DNA of 10,768 bases from JAXGVG01 sp040773965 (lineage in GTDB: Bacteria > Pseudomonadota > Alphaproteobacteria > UBA9219). The translations under genes were made by a program, and so were the position numbers. The stretch is taken from the NCBI GenBank assembly GCA_040773965.1, contig JAXGVG010000058.1, positions 1 to 10,768 of the forward strand, written 5' to 3'. Below, piece by piece: positions 6,438 to 10,768 of this stretch. The notes below the pieces were generated by a model. The model worked only from the letters and a program-made list of their open reading frames with translations, was not told where the DNA came from and did no database searches. The first letter of the stretch is position 1; the number at the start of each line of letters is the position of its first letter.

Positions 6438-7646
6438 TTATTGACCTTTCCGGAACATCTCCTTGATGCCGCGGATGGCCTGCCGTGTGCGTTCCTCGTT
6501 TTCGATCATCGCGAAGCGCACGTGATCGTCGCCGTGTTCGCCGAAGCCGACGCCCGGCGCCACCGAGACCTTTGCTTCGGCCATCAGTTTTTTGGTGAAC
6601 TCCAGCGAACCGAGAGAGGCGTAGGCCTCGGGGATTTTGGCCCACACATACATGGTGGCTTTCGGCTTGTCCACCATCCAGCCTGCTTCATGAAGGCCTT
6701 TCACCAGAACGTCGCGGCGCTTTTCGTATTTCTTGCAGATTTCCGCCACGCATTCCTGCGGCCCTTCCAGCGCCGCGATGGACGCGACCTGAATGGGCGT
6801 GAAGGTGCCGTAGTCGTTGTAGCCCTTGATGCGCTCCAGCGCGTGCGTGAGCGTTTTGTTGCCCACCATGAAGCCCATGCGCCATCCCGCCATGTTGTAG
6901 CTTTTGCTGAGCGTAAAGAACTCGACCGCCACATCCTTCGCGCCCGGCACTTGCAGGATGCTGGGGCATTTCCAGCCGTCGAAACAGATGTCGGCGTACG
7001 CCAGATCGTGCACGACATAAATGCCGTATTCACGCGCCAGGGCCACAATGCGCTCGAAGAAATCAAGCTCGACGCACTGCGCCGTCGGGTTGGCGGGAAA
7101 GTTGATAACAAGCATCTTGGGCTTGGGAATACGGCTGCGGATGGCTTTTTCCAGCTCCGCGAAAAAATCCACCCCGGGGATAAGCGGCACGCGCTGGATA
7201 TCCGCGCCCGCGATAACGGGACCGTAGATATGGATGGGATAGCTGGGGTCCGGCACGAGAACGCTGTCGCCGCGGTCCAGCGTGGCCAGCATCAGGTGCG
7301 CGATGCCTTCTTTCGAACCGATGGTCGCGATGGCTTCGGTTTCCGGGTCGAGATCCACGTCGTAGCGGGCTTTATACCAGTTGCAGATGGCGCGGCGAAG
7401 GCGCGGAATGCCTTTCGACATGGAGTAGCCGTGCGTGTTGCCGCGCTGCGCGGTCTCGATCAGCTTGGCCACGATGTGGGGCGGCGTGGGGCCGTCCGGG
7501 TTGCCCATGCCGAAGTCGATGATGTCCTCGCCACGGCGGCGGGCGGCCATTTTAAGGGCGCCGGTGATGTTGAAAACGTAGGGGGGAAGGCGTTGGATCC
7601 GGGAAAATTCCGTCGGAAGCGACGGATCGGGCTGGTTGCCATGCAT
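6438..7646 (-). CDS. alaC: AlaC-type alanine transaminase (PLP-dependent, class I/II)
   Basis: This 402-residue fold-type I aminotransferase is very close to E. coli AlaC (YfdZ) as I remember its sequence. It shares RLPPYVFNI, LKMAARRRGEDIIDF, GNPDGPTPPHIV, THGYSMSKGIPRLRRAI, TIGSKEGIAHLMLATLD, PSYPIHIYG and FFTLSKSYNMAGWR. Active-site residues are Asn186 (NPT), Asp214 and Tyr217 (HDLAYAD), the PLP-binding Lys248 (SKS), Arg256, and Arg377 (HVRFAMIEN), which should bind the substrate carboxylate. AlaC converts pyruvate plus glutamate to L-alanine plus 2-oxoglutarate; relatives are often mislabelled LL-diaminopimelate aminotransferase. The ATG at 7646 follows GAAAGGA with 7-nt spacing. Many Alphaproteobacteria, as I recall, have homoserine dehydrogenase next; here murI follows after 2 nt. 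The substrate could still be another amino acid. Confidence 0.92.
   Translation of the reverse strand: MHGNQPDPSLPTEFSRIQRLPPYVFNITGALKMAARRRGEDIIDFGMGNPDGPTPPHIVAKLIETAQRGNTHGYSMSKGIPRLRRAICNWYKARYDVDLDPETEAIATIGSKEGIAHLMLATLDRGDSVLVPDPSYPIHIYGPVIAGADIQRVPLIPGVDFFAELEKAIRSRIPKPKMLVINFPANPTAQCVELDFFERIVALAREYGIYVVHDLAYADICFDGWKCPSILQVPGAKDVAVEFFTLSKSYNMAGWRMGFMVGNKTLTHALERIKGYNDYGTFTPIQVASIAALEGPQECVAEICKKYEKRRDVLVKGLHEAGWMVDKPKATMYVWAKIPEAYASLGSLEFTKKLMAEAKVSVAPGVGFGEHGDDHVRFAMIENEERTRQAIRGIKEMFRKGQ
6445..6451 (-). promoter_or_regulatory. murI ribosome binding site
   Basis: GGAAAGG on the minus strand ends 9 nt before the ATG at 6435 and lies inside the last codons of alaC. It decides the murI start against the longer open frame that continues upstream within alaC. 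Confidence 0.7.
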
Positions 7647-7653
7647 GGGGCAA

Positions 7654-7660
7654 TCCTTTC
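7654..7660 (-). promoter_or_regulatory. alaC ribosome binding site
   Basis: GAAAGGA on the minus strand, 7 nt before the ATG at 7646, supports this start for alaC. Confidence 0.7.
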
Positions 7661-7716
7661 ACGTAAGCGCCTGGAACCGTCCAAGCGACGTGCCGCGCGA
7701 TTTTGCGGGCCGGAAA

Positions 7717-7745
7717 GGGATAGCGGGAAACGGGGGCCGGAGCAA
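7717..7745 (-). promoter_or_regulatory. Possible alaC-murI promoter
   Basis: On the minus strand TTGCTC (7745-7740) is followed after 17 nt by TATCCC (7722-7717). The match is modest, but the spacing is ideal and the position would give a leader of about 65 nt before alaC. No better candidate was found by eye. Confidence 0.25.
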
Positions 7746-7857
7746 GCCTTTCGAGCCCTTTTTGACGCTTTTTGAAGGCATTAGGCGCGTTTTGGGAGCC
7801 TATAGGGCCTCTTAAAAAGGGGTTTTTGTGCTGTTTTAAGCGCGCGTTAACGCAGCG

Positions 7858-7940
7858 TTGAAGGGGGTAAAGGGGGGTTAATGTGGCGCGTTGGAGAGGG
7901 GTGAAGGAGGGGCGGGCCGGAAGAAGGAGCCCCCCGGCTC
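7858..7940 (-). terminator. Candidate terminator region (C-rich, possibly Rho-dependent)
   Basis: Downstream of the oxidoreductase stop, minus-strand RNA would first form a short hairpin, GAGCC-GGGG-GGCTC (7940-7927), which overlaps the stop codon and is followed by CTTCTTCC rather than a U-run. About 65 nt of C-rich, mostly G-poor sequence follow, with many YC dinucleotides, as expected of a Rho utilisation site. There is no proper intrinsic terminator before alaC, so this is the best candidate for ending the operon. Confidence 0.35.
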
Positions 7941-9336
7941 AATACCCCGTCACGATCCGTTCGACCAGTTCCTTGACGGTCGGGATGAAGCCGTTGGCGT
8001 AGAAGGGGTCGCTGCCGAAGCGGTAGGCGTTGTGACCCGCGAACATGAGCTGGTTTTCCACATCGATTTCATGCGCGGCGCTTTGCAGGGTTTTCTGGAT
8101 ACAGAAGGAACGCGGGTCCGGCATGCGGCCCGTCGTGCCCGCTTCGTTCTGCGACCAGTTGGAGAAATGGCACGCCGACAGGCATCCCGTGCACGCGATC
8201 TGTTCGTTCAAAATCTGCCGGGCGCGTTCCGGCTTCACGAAAACAAGCGTGTTGTCCGGCGTGCGCATCGGGTTTTTATAGCCTTCGTTCATCCATTCGC
8301 GCGCGCGCGCCAGGTCCCCCGGCGTAAGGTAAACCGGTTTGCCCGCCTTGCCGGCCTGAAACGGCTCGGTCAGATCGCCTAAAGGTTCCACGGCATAGGC
8401 AATTTGGCGTTCGGAGCGTTCATACAGTTCGTCGAGGAATTTATTGCGAATGGCCGAAGAATAAAAACCCGTCGGCGAAAAGCGGTTTAACGCGATATCG
8501 CCCTTTTTCAGCTTCAGCAGCCTGTCCTTCCATGTTTTCAGGACCGGGCTTTCCCGGGTCAGGATCGGCCGCGTGCCGAACTGAAAGGCAATGGGGCCTA
8601 GCTCGGGATTGTCGAGCCAGTCTTCCCATTCCGAAAGCCACCAGACGCCTCCCGCCATCACGATAGGCACGTCATCCAGCCCGTGTTCGCGCATAAACTG
8701 GCGCAAGGCCCGGACGCGCTCATAGGGGCGCTCGGGCTTCTGGGGATCTTCGCTGTTCGACAGGCCGTTATGCCCGCCCGCCAGCCACGGATCCTCGTAA
8801 ACGACGGCGCCCAGCCACGAGCGGAACTTGTGAAAGGCGCGCAGCCAGAGCGCCCGAAAGGCGCGCGCCGACGAAACGATCGGGTAATAATACACGCCAT
8901 AATGCGCGCCCAGCTCCGCCACCCGGTAGGGCATGCCCGCGCCGCACGTCACGCCATGGACAAGACCTTTGGCCTTATCCAGAATGCCGTGAAGGATGCG
9001 CTCGGTCGCCGCCGCTTCCCACAGAACGTTCATATGAATGCGGCCTTTGCCGCTCGCCGTCTCGAACGCGCGTTTCGCCTGGGCGATGCCGCCGGCGATG
9101 GCATAGGCTATCAACTCTTCATGGCGGTCGCGCCGCGTTTTGCCTTTATAGGTTTGCGGAATGACGTTGCCTTTGGCGTCGTAGCTGTCGGCGTTGACGG
9201 CCGAGAACGTTCCGACGCCTCCCGCCGCCGCCCATGCGCCCGCCGTCAGGCCGTTGGAAACGGATATACCCTTGCCTCCTTCGATCAAAGGCAAGACTTC
9301 CTGTCCGGAAATAAGCAGGGGCTTCAGCGGTTTCAC
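7939..9336 (-). CDS. Nitronate monooxygenase-type FMN oxidoreductase with cysteine-rich C-terminus
   Basis: This 465-residue protein is of the NAD(P)H-dependent flavin oxidoreductase / 2-nitropropane dioxygenase family (TIM barrel, FMN). Visible elements are SVSNGLTAGAWAAAGGVGTF (25-44), GVTCGAGMP (128-136), LAGGHNG (185-191) with the family histidine H189, the phosphate-binding strand VPIVMAGGVWW (223-233), FQFGTRPIL (251-259) and AIRNKF (295-300). It is about 100 residues longer than ordinary nitronate monooxygenases. The extension carries C382-x2-C385-x3-C389 and C412, then AGHNAYRF and the helix PTVKELVERIV. Similar cysteine-bearing ends occur, as I recall, in some anaerobe homologues. 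Start is a GTG at 9336, chosen for its ribosome site and because no in-frame ATG lies upstream. It follows the phosphodiesterase gene by 38 nt. Substrate unknown; nitronate oxidation is a family label only. Confidence 0.88.
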   Translation of the reverse strand: MKPLKPLLISGQEVLPLIEGGKGISVSNGLTAGAWAAAGGVGTFSAVNADSYDAKGNVIPQTYKGKTRRDRHEELIAYAIAGGIAQAKRAFETASGKGRIHMNVLWEAAATERILHGILDKAKGLVHGVTCGAGMPYRVAELGAHYGVYYYPIVSSARAFRALWLRAFHKFRSWLGAVVYEDPWLAGGHNGLSNSEDPQKPERPYERVRALRQFMREHGLDDVPIVMAGGVWWLSEWEDWLDNPELGPIAFQFGTRPILTRESPVLKTWKDRLLKLKKGDIALNRFSPTGFYSSAIRNKFLDELYERSERQIAYAVEPLGDLTEPFQAGKAGKPVYLTPGDLARAREWMNEGYKNPMRTPDNTLVFVKPERARQILNEQIACTGCLSACHFSNWSQNEAGTTGRMPDPRSFCIQKTLQSAAHEIDVENQLMFAGHNAYRFGSDPFYANGFIPTVKELVERIVTGY

Positions 9337-9346
9337 TTTTTTCTTT

Positions 9347-9353
9347 TCCTTTC
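9347..9353 (-). promoter_or_regulatory. Ribosome binding site that sets the GTG start of the oxidoreductase
   Basis: GAAAGGA on the minus strand lies 10 nt before the GTG at 9336-9334, with an A-rich spacer. The nearby ATG at 9361 is in another frame, so the GTG is the credible start. Confidence 0.65.
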
Positions 9354-9374
9354 GACAACATCCTGGCTTCTTTT

Positions 9375-10118
9375 TCAGATGTTTTCTATTATTTTCCGCG
9401 GATTGTCCGAAAAGACGGCGCTTACGCCCCAGGCCAGCAACTCCCTGGCTCGTACAGGATCATCGATCGTGTAGGCAAGCAAGGTTTTTTTCTTTTCCAT
9501 TATTATTTCAACGCGCTCCCGGGTCAACAGATCGTCCCTCAGCGTGATAAGGCCGGATTGGGTCTTGTCAAGCAGCGCCTTCCAGTCCTCCCGCCATTCG
9601 TCAAGAAAAAGGGCCCTGGGCCAGTGCGGCAGAAGCTGCCGGGCGACGACGAGACTATCCAGATCGAAACTCGAAATGACGGGAAATTTGTCGCCTTCGG
9701 GCCAAATCCTGGACATCTCGATCAACGTGACCATCGTCGTCGCCTGCGCGCGCCGTGGACACGGCTTGAGCTCAACAAAGGCGTTCATGCCATATTCCAG
9801 CACTCGCTGAAGCGCGTCGGTCAGCCGCGGAACGCGCTCGCCCGCAAAATGGGAATCGAACCAGCTTCCGCCGTCGAGCTGTTGCACCAGTTTCCATGGC
9901 GCATCGGCAACGAAACCCGTCGCGTCCGTCGTGCGGTCCAGCGTATCGTCGTGCATGAGAATGGGAATGCCATCCAGCGTAAGCTTGACGTCGACCTCAA
10001 CCCATCCGACCCCCTGTTCGTGCGCAAGACCGATAGCGGCCAGCGTATTTTCGGGCGCATGAACGCCGCCGCCTCTGTGCGCTATTACGGGAGGACAAAA
10101 AGACAAGGACGAAACCAT
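9375..10118 (-). CDS. ugpQ: Glycerophosphodiester phosphodiesterase, cytoplasmic type
   Basis: This enzyme hydrolyses glycerophosphodiesters, released by phospholipid turnover, to sn-glycerol 3-phosphate and an alcohol. The 247 residues from the ATG at 10118 equal the usual length of UgpQ-type enzymes. The GDPD signature is intact: H14-R15-G16 and PENT (22-25), metal ligands E41 and D43 in EVDVKLTLDG, the second catalytic histidine H56 in HDDTLDRTT, and the third acidic ligand E116 in VELK. No signal peptide or membrane helix is seen, so it is probably cytoplasmic. The frame stays open upstream to a TTG at 10223, but those 35 codons lie outside the domain and lack a ribosome site, so the ATG is preferred. 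It is probably first gene of a pair with the flavin oxidoreductase. The symbol follows the cytoplasmic E. coli enzyme; no ugp transporter genes are in view. Confidence 0.9.
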   Translation of the reverse strand: MVSSLSFCPPVIAHRGGGVHAPENTLAAIGLAHEQGVGWVEVDVKLTLDGIPILMHDDTLDRTTDATGFVADAPWKLVQQLDGGSWFDSHFAGERVPRLTDALQRVLEYGMNAFVELKPCPRRAQATTMVTLIEMSRIWPEGDKFPVISSFDLDSLVVARQLLPHWPRALFLDEWREDWKALLDKTQSGLITLRDDLLTRERVEIIMEKKKTLLAYTIDDPVRARELLAWGVSAVFSDNPRKIIENI

Positions 10119-10194
10119 CGCGGAAGTCTTATCCAAAAAAGGGGCCGTTGACCACTTGGACCTTGAGCATTTATCGGTTATGATTCCTGACAAT

Positions 10195-10223
10195 TTATTA
10201 ACGCCTTGCGCCGACCGGTTCAA
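10195..10223 (-). promoter_or_regulatory. Possible promoter of the phosphodiesterase gene
   Basis: On the minus strand TTGAAC (10223-10218) is followed after 17 nt by TAATAA (10200-10195), inside an AT-rich patch of the gap between pnp and this gene. It is a modest match. An alternative -10, TATAAC, lies at 10236-10231 but has a poor -35. Confidence 0.3.
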
Positions 10224-10322
10224 AAAAATCGTTATAGTTTAAGACATTCGTTTTTCCGGCATTTTTACCCACCGGCAGAGAGCCGACCATACTGCGATTC
10301 TCCCGCCCGGCACATCCCGAAG

Positions 10323-10355
10323 AAAAACCGGCGCCGCCCTTGCGAGCGGCGCCGG
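10323..10355 (-). terminator. Intrinsic terminator of pnp
   Basis: Two perfectly complementary 10-nt arms (10346-10355 and 10328-10337, the GC-only sequence CCGGCGCCGC and its complement) enclose an 8-nt loop. On the minus strand the stem is followed at once by TTTTT (10327-10323). It lies about 30 nt after the pnp stop codon. Confidence 0.92.
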
Positions 10356-10384
10356 CCAGATATTGCCGGAACGCAAAACCGGGC

Positions 10385-10768
10385 TCAGGCCGGCGGCTTC
10401 GCGGTAAGGTCCTCGCCCGTGTTCTGGTCGACCGCTTTCATGGACAGTTTCACCTTGCCCCTGTCGTCGACGCCGAGCACCTTAACGTGCACGTTGTCGC
10501 CTACGTTCAGCACGTCCGACACCTTGCCGATGCGCTGCTGGCTTATTTCGGAAATGTGAACGAGACCGTCCTTCGCGCCCAGGAAGTTCACGAACGCGCC
10601 GAAATCGACGATCTTCACGACCTTGCCCGGATAAATGTGGCCGACTTCGGGTTCCGCCACGATGCCCTTGATCCAGTGGATCGCCGCATCGGCCGCTTTT
10701 TGATCGACGGCGGCGACCTTGATTGTGCCGTCATCCTCGATGTCGATCCTGGCGCCCGTCATTTCGCA
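10385..10768 (-). CDS. pnp: Polyribonucleotide nucleotidyltransferase, C-terminal end
   Basis: Only the last 127 codons are visible; the gene enters from the right edge. PNPase is a phosphorolytic 3'-5' exoribonuclease and part of the RNA decay machinery. The visible part begins at the end of the KH domain (CEMTGARIDIEDDGTIKVAA) and continues into a complete S1 RNA-binding domain (GKVVKIVDFGAFVNFLGAKD, then GLVHISEI through KLSMKAVDQ). The short tail EDLTAKPPA matches the family ending. The first in-frame ATG in view, at 10762, is internal and not the start. The stop is followed by a strong intrinsic terminator, so pnp is the last gene of its transcript and is separate from the phosphodiesterase gene. 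Confidence 0.95.
   Translation of the reverse strand, partial: CEMTGARIDIEDDGTIKVAAVDQKAADAAIHWIKGIVAEPEVGHIYPGKVVKIVDFGAFVNFLGAKDGLVHISEISQQRIGKVSDVLNVGDNVHVKVLGVDDRGKVKLSMKAVDQNTGEDLTAKPPA

Larger units (their letters stand above)
7647..7938. other. Gene-free spacer between alaC and the flavin oxidoreductase gene
   Basis: No coding region is supported in these 292 nt. The alaC-proximal part holds the alaC ribosome site and a possible promoter. The middle holds a direct repeat CTTTTTGA at 7758-7765 and 7768-7775 (10-nt period), the palindrome CCTATAGG near 7799-7806, and the perfect palindrome GCGTTAACGC at 7844-7853. The part next to the oxidoreductase stop is strongly G-rich on the plus strand (7863-7920). 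The composition differs visibly from the neighbouring genes. Confidence 0.7.

Noticed and set aside
6436..6645. 70-codon N-terminal extension of MurI
   Set aside because: It lies wholly inside alaC in another frame, is an arginine-rich low-complexity sequence, and a good ribosome site precedes the ATG at 6435.
6441..7775. Plus-strand open frame of 444 codons opposite alaC
   Set aside because: The composition is rich in His, Arg, Asp and Val with no recognisable domain, and it is a codon-bias shadow of the highly conserved alaC.
7814..7827. AAAAA-GGGG-TTTTT hairpin as an intrinsic terminator
   Set aside because: The stem is only five A-T pairs, too weak to act as a terminator by itself.
8683..9474. 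Plus-strand open frame of 263 codons opposite the oxidoreductase
   Set aside because: It has no domain signature or ribosome site and lies opposite a motif-supported gene.
10119..10223. 35-codon N-terminal extension of the phosphodiesterase from a TTG
   Set aside because: There is no ribosome site or family similarity, and the ATG at 10118 gives the standard length with the catalytic HRG motif at the usual place.
1..10768. Mobile elements, CRISPR arrays or tRNA/rRNA genes
   Set aside because: No transposase or integrase motifs, regularly spaced repeats or structured RNA signatures were recognised on either strand by eye.

Overview
The window reads as a stretch of a fairly GC-rich alphaproteobacterial chromosome made mostly of housekeeping genes. 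The lineage call rests on the TIGR02186/Alph_Pro_TM protein, which is essentially restricted to Alphaproteobacteria, its coupling to a TauE/SafE permease, and the style of RecF, DnaN, AlaC and PNPase. Ten of the eleven genes lie on the minus strand; the only plus-strand gene is the enolase-superfamily epimerase at 4637-5620. I see no insertion sequence, phage gene, CRISPR array, tRNA or rRNA.

Layout from left to right. (1) 1-2058, minus: an operon read from right to left as TauE/SafE permease, TIGR02186 membrane-anchored periplasmic protein, and universal stress protein (cut by the window edge). Both junctions are 4-nt ATGA stop/start overlaps. (2) 2139-4467, minus: dnaN then recF, the sliding clamp and the gap-repair loader, without dnaA or gyrB next to them. 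(3) 4637-7646: a plus-strand dipeptide epimerase converges on minus-strand murI with overlapping stop codons, and murI follows alaC with a 2-nt gap. AlaC makes L-alanine, MurI makes D-glutamate, and the epimerase is predicted to act on L-Ala-D-Glu, so the three genes centre on the first two residues of the peptidoglycan stem peptide. (4) 7647-7938: a spacer without a gene, with a strongly G-rich plus strand (C-rich in minus-strand RNA), a possible Rho-dependent terminator. (5) 7939-10118, minus: a cytoplasmic glycerophosphodiester phosphodiesterase followed by a long nitronate-monooxygenase-type flavoprotein with a cysteine-rich C-terminal extension. (6) 10385-10768, minus: the C-terminal end of PNPase, closed by a textbook intrinsic terminator.

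No plainly new system is visible. The most interesting points are the L-Ala/D-Glu gene neighbourhood with its convergent stop overlap, the tightly coupled TauE-TIGR02186-USP cassette, and the cysteine motif in the flavin oxidoreductase. All identifications come from reading the translated sequences and recalling family motifs; no database search was run.
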